Part shown: in pieces, positions 35,875 through 43,364 of the stretch
How the letters are laid out: every line of letters begins with the position of its first letter
Position numbering within the stretch: the stretch's first letter is position 1
Source: [Mycobacterium] crassicus
GTDB taxonomy: Bacteria; Actinomycetota; Actinomycetes; Mycobacteriales; Mycobacteriaceae
Assembly (NCBI RefSeq): GCF_020181615.1
Contig: NZ_CP084029.1
Span: 325,811-389,810 of the forward strand
Direction: 5' to 3'
DNA length: 64,000 nt
Made by a program: the position numbers and the translations under genes
The notes under the pieces: model-generated
The model's input: the letters and a program-made list of their open reading frames with translations, nothing else
The model's database searches: none
Told to the model about the DNA's origin: nothing

Positions 35875-35902
35875 CTTGACATCGCGGAGGGACACAGACC
35901 AA

Positions 35903-35930
35903 TATCAGGAAACGCACGTTATCAGAAACG
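35903..35930. repeat. Direct repeat between the TetR and MpaB-like genes
   Basis: TATCAGGAAACG at 35903-35914 and TATCAGAAACG at 35920-35930, two nearly identical direct copies in the divergent promoter region. They are a candidate binding site for the Rv0275c-like regulator. Confidence 0.4.
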
Positions 35931-35943
35931 GGGTGGGTGGGTG

Positions 35944-36852
35944 ATGGCTGCCGACGTGGCGATGCAGCAGGTGGAGCGGCCCGTGGGCGCGCCGCCGGAC
36001 CCACGGCGCCGCCGGGCTGCCAAGCAGCATCGCGGCGGTGATCTGTCCGACGGCATGTTCGGTCTGTCGCTGATGGCCGGCTCGGCGAACGTGATCATGC
36101 AGTTGGCGCGTCCGGGCGTGGGCTACGGCGTAGTGGAGAGCACCGTCGACAGCGGCCGCGCCGACCTGCATCCGTTCAAGCGGGCCCGCACCACGATCGG
36201 CTACCTGGCAGTGGTCGCGTTGGGCAGTGAGATCGAACAGCAGGCGTTCCGCAAGGCGGTCGACGGGTCCCACCGCCAGGTCCGCTCCGGCGCGGACAGC
36301 CCGGTGAAGTACAACGCCTTCGACCCGGAACTGCAGCTGTGGGTGGCGGCCTGCCTGTACAAGGGTTCAGTCGACCTCTACCGGATGTTCTACGGCGAGA
36401 TGGACGACGACGAAGCCGACCGGCACTACCAGGAGGCCATGGCCTTCGGCACCACGTTGCAGATGCGCCCCGAGATGTGGCCGGCGGACCGGGACGCCTT
36501 CGACAAGTACTGGCAGGAGCAGCTCGACACCAACATCGGCATCGACGGTCCCGTCCAGAAGTACCTGTATGGAATCGCCGCGGTCCGGATGCGCGGGGTG
36601 ACGTTGCCCGGACCGCTGCACAAGCTGGTCGAGGCGCCGATGTTGTTCATCACCACCGGCTTTCTGCCGCAACGGTTTCGCGACGAGATGCGGCTGCCGT
36701 GGGATGCCGCCAAGCAGCGCCAGTTCGACGCGATGATCGCCGCCCTGCGGATGGTCAACAACCTCACCCCGGGACCGCTGCGGCGGTTTCCGTTCAACGC
36801 CTTGATGTGGGACATGCGGTGGCGGATGCGGACCGGGCGCCCGCTGGTGTGA
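35944..36852 (+). CDS. MpaB-like oxygenase (DUF2236), Rv0276-like
   Basis: A 302-residue DUF2236 protein related to latex-clearing protein and MpaB. The pattern MFGLSLMAGSANVIMQLARP near residue 38, the KRARTTIGYLAVVALG stretch, and the central YNAFDPELQLWVAACLYKGS (conserved DP.LQ.WV motif) are family features; histidines for heme or metal are not certain. A GTG one codon earlier is an alternative start. It is divergent from the TetR gene. This corresponds to Rv0276. The reaction is unknown. Confidence 0.85.
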   Translation: MAADVAMQQVERPVGAPPDPRRRRAAKQHRGGDLSDGMFGLSLMAGSANVIMQLARPGVGYGVVESTVDSGRADLHPFKRARTTIGYLAVVALGSEIEQQAFRKAVDGSHRQVRSGADSPVKYNAFDPELQLWVAACLYKGSVDLYRMFYGEMDDDEADRHYQEAMAFGTTLQMRPEMWPADRDAFDKYWQEQLDTNIGIDGPVQKYLYGIAAVRMRGVTLPGPLHKLVEAPMLFITTGFLPQRFRDEMRLPWDAAKQRQFDAMIAALRMVNNLTPGPLRRFPFNALMWDMRWRMRTGRPLV

Positions 36853-36869
36853 GGTGCGGCGCTGATCGT

Positions 36870-38666
36870 TCAGCGCACCACTTCCCGCTGGACCGCATCG
36901 ATGCGACGGGTCCAGCCGCGCGCGTCGAGGTACTCCAGCAGCGGGATCATCACCCGCCGAGTGGTGTTCAGGGCCTGGCGCGCCGCGCTCGCGGTGAACG
37001 GCTGATCCAGTCGGGCCAGCTCACGCATCGCCAGCGCCGGCGCGGTCGGCAGCAGCACCAGCCCGTCGCGCAGTCGCAGCAACCGGCCGGCCCGCTCGGC
37101 TGCGGCCAACTCGCGGATGCCCAGGCGCAGCTCGGCCAGATCGTCGGCCTCCGGGGCGTGGAACGGGGCCACCGCCAGCCGGCTTTCCAGTTCGGCTATC
37201 GCGGCTTCGGCCGGGCCCAGATCGGTACCGGCACCGGGCGGTCTGATCCTGCCGTCGTGCTGCTCCAGCCCGGCGTCGTGCACCAGTTCGTCGAGCATCG
37301 CAAGATCGGGCAGTGCCAGCAGATCGGTGGCCGCCCCCCGGGACATGCCGGCGGCCAACGGGTTTCGCTCCTGTAGCTCACGCACGGCGGACTGCAACAG
37401 TTCTTGCCAGCCCCGGTACGTCGCATCGTGTACCCACCAGCCGTGGATCGCCTTCACCCCGGCCGGCGCGGGCGGGAGGTGGTATCCGAGTAGCCGCAGG
37501 TGCGCTTCGGGCACCGCGCCCCGGCGTTGCGCTTCGGCGAGCAGTCGGCCGGTCAGATCGGCCGGATCGGTGGAGGCCAGGGCGGCGGCACGGCGGGCCG
37601 CGTCGCCACGGCGCCGTAGGTCAGGTGGGTCGGCGTCGAGCACCAACACCCCGCCCAGCACGCAGCGGGTACCGGGATCGCGCAGGACCAGGTGATCGGA
37701 GAATCCCAGCGGCAGGGGGTATTCCAGCGTGAGGCGGGCATGTTCGGCATCGAGGCGGCGCAGCCGGGCAGCCATGGCGGTGGTGCCGACGTGGACGGTG
37801 AGGTGTTCAGGGGTGGCGGTGAGCGCGACGCCGGTATGGCGCCGGACGTCGACGACGGTGGTGGTGAGCCACTGGTCGGGGCGGACCAGCGCGCCACCGC
37901 GGCGTGCGTCTCCGGCGGAAATGCCCCGCAGGTTGACCGCCACCCGGGCCGTCGGCCCGATCGACGAACACGGCTCGCCGCAGCTCTGCAGCCCGCGGAC
38001 CACCGCCGACCGGGCCGAGCCGTGCTCCAGCAGTTGTAGGTGGTCACCGACGGCCAGGGTCCCCGCGGTCAGGGTGCCGGTCACCACCGTCCCCGCCCCG
38101 GTGATGGTGAAGGCCCGGTCGACCCACAGCCGGAGCCGCCCGTCGGCGGGCGGACTCGGCGCCCCGGTCAGCACGTCGTCGAGAACGGCCCGCAGCGTGT
38201 CCAGTCCGGTCCCGTCGGCCGCCGACACGGTGACGATCGGTGCGTCACGCAGGCCGGTGCCCGCCAGTTCGGCCCGGACCTGATCCGATACCTCGCCGAC
38301 CCGCTCGGCGTCGGCCCGGTCGGATCGGGTGAGTGCCACCAAGCCGTGTGAAATCCCCAGGGCGGCAATGGCATCACGATGGTCTCCGGACTGCGCCTGC
38401 CAGCCCTCATCGGCGGCGACCACGAAGCACACCACCGAGGCGGGCCCCAGCCCGGCCAGCGTGTTGGGCAGGAACCGTTCATGCCCCGGAACGTCGACGA
38501 ACGCCACCTGCCGCCCCGAGGGCAGGGCGGTCCAGGCGAACCCCAAGTCGATGGTGAGGCCGCGGCGGCGCTCTTCGGCCCACCGGTCGGGTTCCATACC
38601 GGTCAGTGCCCGCACCAGCGTGGATTTGCCGTGGTCGACGTGGCCGGCGGTGGCGACAGTGAACAT
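36870..38666 (-). CDS. selB: Selenocysteine-specific elongation factor SelB
   Basis: A 598-residue GTPase delivering Sec-tRNA to the ribosome at SECIS-marked UGA codons. G-motifs are visible: GHVDHGKST (P-loop), DVPGHERF (G3) and TRSDRAD (G4). EF-Tu-like beta barrels follow, then winged-helix repeats in the C-terminal half (LLEYLDARGWTRRID at the end) that bind the SECIS hairpin. ATG at 38666 was chosen: MFTVATAGHVDHGKS is the natural N-terminus; the frame upstream is a shadow of selA. It lies 13 bases after selA on the same strand. Confidence 0.96.
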   Translation of the reverse strand: MFTVATAGHVDHGKSTLVRALTGMEPDRWAEERRRGLTIDLGFAWTALPSGRQVAFVDVPGHERFLPNTLAGLGPASVVCFVVAADEGWQAQSGDHRDAIAALGISHGLVALTRSDRADAERVGEVSDQVRAELAGTGLRDAPIVTVSAADGTGLDTLRAVLDDVLTGAPSPPADGRLRLWVDRAFTITGAGTVVTGTLTAGTLAVGDHLQLLEHGSARSAVVRGLQSCGEPCSSIGPTARVAVNLRGISAGDARRGGALVRPDQWLTTTVVDVRRHTGVALTATPEHLTVHVGTTAMAARLRRLDAEHARLTLEYPLPLGFSDHLVLRDPGTRCVLGGVLVLDADPPDLRRRGDAARRAAALASTDPADLTGRLLAEAQRRGAVPEAHLRLLGYHLPPAPAGVKAIHGWWVHDATYRGWQELLQSAVRELQERNPLAAGMSRGAATDLLALPDLAMLDELVHDAGLEQHDGRIRPPGAGTDLGPAEAAIAELESRLAVAPFHAPEADDLAELRLGIRELAAAERAGRLLRLRDGLVLLPTAPALAMRELARLDQPFTASAARQALNTTRRVMIPLLEYLDARGWTRRIDAVQREVVR

Positions 38667-38679
38667 GATCAGTACACGC

Positions 38680-39987
38680 TCACCCGATCCGGGCGAGGGC
38701 GGCCCGCACCGCGCCCAGCAGCCGCTCGTCGTCGGCCTCGGGCACACAGCGCAGATCGAGCAGGCAGGCTCCGTCGTGCACCCGGGGCAACACCGCGGGA
38801 TCGCCGGTGCGCAGTGGCGCGGCCACCGCCTCGGGCAGCCGGACCGCCCAGCCCGGCAGCGGAACTCCGGGGGCGCCGCCGCCTCCGACTCGGCCGTCGT
38901 GCGCGACGACGGTGGCGCCGATCGCGTCGGCCAGCCGGTCCGCGCGGGCGCGCAACCGCGCCGGGTCGGCATGCAGAGCCCGGGTCACCGGGGCGGCGGC
39001 GCCGGAGACGGTGGCCTCCAGGGCGGCGAGCGTGAGCTTGTCGGCTCGCACCGCCCGGGCCAACGGATGCCGGGCCAGCCGGGCCACGATCTGGCTGCGG
39101 CCCAGCACCACGCCGGCCTGCGGCCCGCCGAGCAGCTTGTCGCCGCTGGCGGTGATCACGTCGGCACCGTCGGTCAGGGCGGTGGTCGCATCGGGCTCGT
39201 CGGGCAGCAACGTATCGGGGGCCAGCAGTCCGCTGCCCAGGTCCGCTATCAGCGGTACGGCGTATTCGCTTGCCAGTGGCCGTAGTTCACGCAGATTCAC
39301 GGCGGCGGTGAACCCGTGCACGGCAAAATTGCTGGGATGCACCTTGAGGATGCAGCCGGTCTGCGGCCCGAGGGCTTCGGCGTAGTCACGCAGGTGGGTG
39401 CGGTTGGTGGTGCCCACCTCGCGCAGTGCCGCACCGGTGGAGGCGATCAGGTCCGGCAGCCGGAACCCGGCCCCGATCTCGATCAGCTCACCACGGCTGA
39501 CCACCACCTCCTTGCCCGCGGCCAGCGCGGTGGTGGCCAGCACCAGCGCCGCGGCACCGTTGTTGACCACCAGGGCGTCCTCGGCCGGCGGGCAGGCGGC
39601 CAGCAGTGCGGCGCGTGCCGCGATGCCGCGCGCCGACCGGGCGCCGGTGTCCAGGTCCAGCTCGACGTCGACGTAGCCGCTGGCTGCCACCAGGGCCTCG
39701 ATCGCGGTCGCCGACAACGGCGCCCGGCCCAGGTTGGTGTGCACCACCACCCCGGTGGCGTTGAGCACAGGCCGCAGCGTGGTCCCGGCGTGGGCCGGAA
39801 GAGTCTCCAACACAACGTTTGCGACCTGCTCGGGTGCCAGTTCGCCGCGGCGTGCCCGGTCCTGAGCGTCGCGCACCAGCCGGCGGACGACATGCTCGCC
39901 GAGCCGGCTGCGGGCCGCCGCGACGCTGGGCAGCATCAGCAGTGCGTCGGTACGCGGAATGGCGCGGCGCGGGTCGACCTCGTTCAC
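38680..39987 (-). CDS. selA: L-seryl-tRNA(Sec) selenium transferase SelA
   Basis: A 435-residue PLP enzyme that converts Ser-tRNA(Sec) to Sec-tRNA(Sec) using selenophosphate. The PLP lysine lies in TASGDKLLGGPQAGVVLG. The N-terminus matches the family (PSVAAARSRLGEHVVRRL, VLNATGVVVHTNLGRAPLS). The GTG start at 39987 has GGAGGG three bases upstream; the long open frame further upstream runs through the tRNA gene and is not coding. It lies 16 bases after selC on the same strand, so selC-selA-selB may share a transcript. Confidence 0.96.
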   Translation of the reverse strand: MNEVDPRRAIPRTDALLMLPSVAAARSRLGEHVVRRLVRDAQDRARRGELAPEQVANVVLETLPAHAGTTLRPVLNATGVVVHTNLGRAPLSATAIEALVAASGYVDVELDLDTGARSARGIAARAALLAACPPAEDALVVNNGAAALVLATTALAAGKEVVVSRGELIEIGAGFRLPDLIASTGAALREVGTTNRTHLRDYAEALGPQTGCILKVHPSNFAVHGFTAAVNLRELRPLASEYAVPLIADLGSGLLAPDTLLPDEPDATTALTDGADVITASGDKLLGGPQAGVVLGRSQIVARLARHPLARAVRADKLTLAALEATVSGAAAPVTRALHADPARLRARADRLADAIGATVVAHDGRVGGGGAPGVPLPGWAVRLPEAVAAPLRTGDPAVLPRVHDGACLLDLRCVPEADDERLLGAVRAALARIG

Positions 39988-40003
39988 TGCCCCTCCTCGA
40001 AGC

Positions 40004-40098
40004 TGGCGGAGGCGGACGGGAATCGAACCCGCCAGGCCGAGCTGCTCGGCCTCACCGGTTTTGAAGACCGGGGAGCCCACCAGGACCCAGACACCTCC
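40004..40098 (-). tRNA. selC: tRNA-Sec(UCA), selC
   Basis: A 95-base selenocysteine tRNA. Acceptor strand GGAGGTGT opposes CCGCCTCC (seven pairs counting one G-T, eighth mismatched). The D-stem has six pairs (GGGTCC / GGGCTC), as in other Sec tRNAs. The anticodon loop CTTCAAA carries TCA at 40062-40064 with a CCGGT/ACCGG stem. The variable arm is long (AGGCCGAG / GCTCGGCCT) and the T-loop is TTCGATT. Discriminator G and CCA (40004-40006) are encoded. It is the same length as E. coli selC. Confidence 0.95.
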
Positions 40099-40122
40099 CT
40101 GCACCGAACACGACGCGGTGAC

Positions 40123-40128
40123 TAGCCT
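40123..40128 (+). promoter_or_regulatory. Leaderless -10 element for selD
   Basis: TAGCCT six bases before the selD ATG. No ribosome-binding site is seen, which fits leaderless translation. The same 36-base gap must also hold the start of the selC transcript on the other strand. Confidence 0.5.
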
Positions 40129-40134
40129 AAGCCG

Positions 40135-41124
40135 ATGGGTTCGGTGCAGGACACCCGATTGACCGGCTATGCGCACGGCGGCGGCTGCGCGTGCAAGATT
40201 CCGCCCGGTGAGCTGGAGGACGCAGTACGCGGCCTGACCGGCCAATCCGGGGACCGGGTGCTGGTCGGGCTCGACGACGGCGATGACGCCGCGGTCGTCC
40301 TGGTGCGCGATGACCTGGCGGTGTTGTCCACCGCGGACTTCTTCACCCCCGTCGTGGATGACGCCTACGACTGGGGGCGGATCGCGGCTGCCAACGCCCT
40401 GTCGGACATCTACGCGATGGGCGGAGACCCGGTGGTCGCCATCAACCTGGTCGGCTGGCCGCGCGAGACGCTGCCGCTGGAGCTGATGACCGAGGTGCTG
40501 CGCGGCGGACTGGCGGTGGCCCAGCAGGCGGGCTGCCCGGTGATCGGCGGGCACTCCATCGATGATCCGGAACCGAAATACGGCATGGCGGTCACCGGGG
40601 TGGCCGATCCGAACCGCTTGCTGCGCAACGACGCCGCACTGGCCGGCCTGCCGCTGACGTTGACCAAGCCGATCGGGGTGGGGCTGCTCAACAACCGGCA
40701 CAAGCGCACCGGCGAGGTCTTCGACGAGGCGATCGCGACCATGGTCGGGCTGAACCGTGACGCCGCCCGGGCCGCGTTGTCGCAGGGGGTGCGGGCGGCT
40801 ACCGACGTCACCGGGTTCGGTCTGCTCGGCCACCTCTACAAACTGTGCCGAGCCTCGCGGGTCGGCGCGGTGATCGACCGTGCGGCGGTGCCGGTCATCG
40901 AAGGCGCGCATGCGGCGCTGCGCGACGGCTTCGTATCCGGCGGCAGCCGCCGCAACCTGGACTGGGTTCGCCCGCACCTTCGTCCCGGGCCCGGGACAGG
41001 CGAGGACGACCTGCTGCTGCTGGCCGACGCGCAGACCTCTGGCGGTCTGCTGGTCGTCGGCGAGCTGCCCGGGTATCCGGTGATCGGGCACACCGTGGCG
41101 GGTAGCGGAATCGAGGTGCGGTGA
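40135..41124 (+). CDS. selD: Selenide, water dikinase SelD
   Basis: A 329-residue enzyme making selenophosphate from selenide and ATP, the selenium donor for SelA. The active-site loop is HGGGCACKIPPGEL near residue 20, with Cys at the position that is Sec in some species, so SelD itself does not need the Sec pathway. Metal/ATP residues follow (LDDGDDAAVVL; NALSDIYAMGGDPVVAINLV; GGHSIDDPEPKYG). It is divergent from selC-selA-selB and overlaps the next small gene by GTGA. Confidence 0.96.
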   Translation: MGSVQDTRLTGYAHGGGCACKIPPGELEDAVRGLTGQSGDRVLVGLDDGDDAAVVLVRDDLAVLSTADFFTPVVDDAYDWGRIAAANALSDIYAMGGDPVVAINLVGWPRETLPLELMTEVLRGGLAVAQQAGCPVIGGHSIDDPEPKYGMAVTGVADPNRLLRNDAALAGLPLTLTKPIGVGLLNNRHKRTGEVFDEAIATMVGLNRDAARAALSQGVRAATDVTGFGLLGHLYKLCRASRVGAVIDRAAVPVIEGAHAALRDGFVSGGSRRNLDWVRPHLRPGPGTGEDDLLLLADAQTSGGLLVVGELPGYPVIGHTVAGSGIEVR

Positions 41125-41333
41125 GCGACTTCAATGTGGGCGACCACGTGCGGTGGAACTCCGAAGCCGGCTATGTGACCGGCCGGATCACCAAGATCCA
41201 CACCGCGGACACCGAATACAAGGGACATCGTCGGCACTGCAGCCCGGCTGACCCGCAGTACGAGATCAAAAGCGACAGAACCGATCACATCGCCATGCAC
41301 AAGGGATCGGCGTTGCACAGAATCGGTGGCTAG
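41121..41333 (+). CDS. DUF2945/HVA1-family small protein
   Basis: A 70-residue protein with the DUF2945 (hypervirulence-associated, Tudor-like) pattern: NVGDHVRWNSEAGYVTGRIT then IKSDRTDHIAMHKGSAL. The GTG start overlaps the selD stop (GTGA), so it is translated with selD. A link to selenium use is inferred only from that coupling; the family is widespread and its function is not established. Confidence 0.8.
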   Translation: MSDFNVGDHVRWNSEAGYVTGRITKIHTADTEYKGHRRHCSPADPQYEIKSDRTDHIAMHKGSALHRIGG

Positions 41334-41346
41334 GGGCTGGCCCGCC

Positions 41347-42390
41347 TCACCCGGCCGTGGTGATCGAATCCCCGGTGATGCCCGCCGCACGGCGGGCTGC
41401 CAGCCGGCGTTTCTGCGGCTCGATGGTGTACCGGGGGTCCTTGGCCGATTCGATGCCGGCCTCGAACACCCCGAACCGGGTCAGTGCCGACGCGGCCAGC
41501 AAGGCCGTCCCCGACAACGCCGCCACCACGCGGTTCCGCCCGCCCAGCAGCGTCCCCACACCGCCGGCCACCGCCAGGCGTTCACTGGCGCGCAGCATCG
41601 CCCCGGCCCGGCCGTCATGCAGCGGCTCGGCGGCGATCGGGTCCATCCGCTGCTCCATGAGACGGGTGGCGAGCAGGTCACCGACCACCCCGAGCACCGC
41701 CAATCGCCGGGCCGGCCCGGCCTGGGCCACCGGCGTGGTGAGCATCGCCAGCCCGCCGGAGGCCAGGCTCGCCGAGCTGACGAACACGAACGGCAGGTCG
41801 CGATGGGCACCGTGCCAGGTCGGGGTTGCGGTGTCGCCCAGCAACACGGCGGTATAGACGGCCAGCGGTGCCGCGAACACCGCGGCCTCCAAGCCGGCCG
41901 GCCCCTCGACGGCGCGCAGCACGCCGCGCAGTGGGCCCAGCGGCAGCCGTTCGCCGGTGAGCCGGTCGACCTCCGCGGCGGCGGCCACCCCGGCGCCGGT
42001 GCTGAAGGCCGAGAGGATCCACGATCCCAGGCTCATCGGGGAGGTGAGCTTGATGGTGCGCAGCATGTTGAAGAATCGCTCCGGGCGGCCGAGGTCGCTG
42101 ATCAGGGCCGCAGCGCTGAGCATCACCGCCCCCAGTGCTGCGAGCCGGGCGTTGCGCCGCAACACCGGCCGGCCGGTCAGCTGCGCCCCGGCGGCCAGCA
42201 GCCCGGAGCCACCGGCGACGCCGCCGAGGAACAGATACGCCGCGATCTCATGCGACCACGGCGCGGGCTTGACCACCGGGCGTCCGTAGTAGGAGGTGAA
42301 CTGCACATCGGGCACCATCGGCATTTCCCGGCCGCCGTCACCACCACCCCGGCGGCGGCGGCGCCGGCGGGGCTCGTGCGCAGTGCTCAC
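41347..42390 (-). CDS. NrfD/PsrC-like membrane anchor of formate dehydrogenase
   Basis: A 347-residue polytopic membrane protein of the NrfD/polysulfide-reductase family with about eight helices (EIAAYLFLGGVAGGSGLLAA, FVFVSSASLASGGLAMLTTP). The N-terminus is a basic cytoplasmic tail (EPRRRRRRRGGG). It anchors the two upstream subunits and passes electrons to menaquinone. The GTG start overlaps the beta-subunit stop (GTGA). This is the NrfD type of FDH anchor, not the cytochrome b FdnI type. Confidence 0.9.
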   Translation of the reverse strand: MSTAHEPRRRRRRRGGGDGGREMPMVPDVQFTSYYGRPVVKPAPWSHEIAAYLFLGGVAGGSGLLAAGAQLTGRPVLRRNARLAALGAVMLSAAALISDLGRPERFFNMLRTIKLTSPMSLGSWILSAFSTGAGVAAAAEVDRLTGERLPLGPLRGVLRAVEGPAGLEAAVFAAPLAVYTAVLLGDTATPTWHGAHRDLPFVFVSSASLASGGLAMLTTPVAQAGPARRLAVLGVVGDLLATRLMEQRMDPIAAEPLHDGRAGAMLRASERLAVAGGVGTLLGGRNRVVAALSGTALLAASALTRFGVFEAGIESAKDPRYTIEPQKRRLAARRAAGITGDSITTAG

Positions 42391-43364
42391 CGGCGCCTCC
42401 CCAGAAATGCCACCGCCGCCGCACCGATCATCCCCGCGGCGGCCAGCGCCGACCGTTTGAACATCACCGGCAGGTCGGCGGTGCCCACCCGTGGGTCCGG
42501 CGGCAGGCCGTACACCTCCGGTTCGTCGAGCAGCAGGAAAATCGACCCGGTGCCGCCGACGCCGTCGTTCTCGTTGGCGCCGTAGAGCCGCGCCTCGGTC
42601 CGGCCCTCCGCATGCATGCGGGTCACCCGCTCACGCGCTTCGACGACCAGATCGTCGTGGTCGCCGAACTTGATCGACTCGGTCGGACAGGTTTTCGCGC
42701 AGGCCGGGACCTCATCGTCGACCAGTCGGTCGTAGCACATCGTGCACTTCTGGGCGATTCCCGTCTCGGCCACCCCGGGCTCGGCCCCCCGGGCCGACTT
42801 CGGCGCGGCCGTGCCGTCGGTGCGGCGCTCGATGACCCCGAACGGGCAGGCCGGCACGCAGTTGCCGCAGCCGTTGCAGATGTCGTCCTGCACCACCACT
42901 GTGCCGAATTCGGTGCGGAACAGCGAACCCGTCGGGCACACGTCCAGGCACCCGGCGTGCGTGCAGTGCTTGCAGACATCCGAGGCCATCAGCCAGCGGA
43001 ACTGGTCGGTGTCGGGAGGGGTCAGATCCGGTGCCGCACCGGGCATCTTCGGCATGCCCAGGTCGATGAGTTGCCGTCCGCTCTCGCGTGCCGCAGCGAT
43101 GGCGTCTTGGCCCTGCTCGATGAACGCCACATGCCGCCAGGTGTTGGCGCCCAGTGCGCCGGTGTTGTCGTACGACGACCCGAGCAGCTCCAGATCACCG
43201 TCGGCGGGGTTGTGGTTCCACTCCTTGCAGGCCACCTCGCAGGCCTTGCACCCGATACAGATCGAGGTGTCGGTCAAGAACCCCTTGCGCCGGTGGCGCT
43301 TTCCCGGCATCTCGGACCAGCCGGCGTCGGCAGCGGGGTCGGTCGGTCCGGACAGTTGGCCCAT
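42387..43364 (-). CDS. fdhB: Formate dehydrogenase iron-sulfur (beta) subunit
   Basis: A 325-residue ferredoxin-like subunit with four cysteine clusters for [4Fe-4S] centres: CIGCKACEVACKEW, CKHCTHAGCLDVCPTG, CNGCGNCVPACPFG and CTMCYD with a later CAKTCP. A C-terminal hydrophobic segment (ALAAAGMIGAAAVAFLG) before RRR is a single membrane anchor. Its ATG overlaps the alpha-subunit stop by one base. It carries electrons from the catalytic subunit to the NrfD-like anchor. Confidence 0.93.
   Translation of the reverse strand: MGQLSGPTDPAADAGWSEMPGKRHRRKGFLTDTSICIGCKACEVACKEWNHNPADGDLELLGSSYDNTGALGANTWRHVAFIEQGQDAIAAARESGRQLIDLGMPKMPGAAPDLTPPDTDQFRWLMASDVCKHCTHAGCLDVCPTGSLFRTEFGTVVVQDDICNGCGNCVPACPFGVIERRTDGTAAPKSARGAEPGVAETGIAQKCTMCYDRLVDDEVPACAKTCPTESIKFGDHDDLVVEARERVTRMHAEGRTEARLYGANENDGVGGTGSIFLLLDEPEVYGLPPDPRVGTADLPVMFKRSALAAAGMIGAAAVAFLGRRR

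Noticed and set aside
39988..41091. Upstream extension of the selA frame through the tRNA gene and selD
   Set aside because: The frame crosses the tRNA-Sec gene and the antisense of selD. The GTG at 39987 has a ribosome-binding site and gives the normal SelA length.
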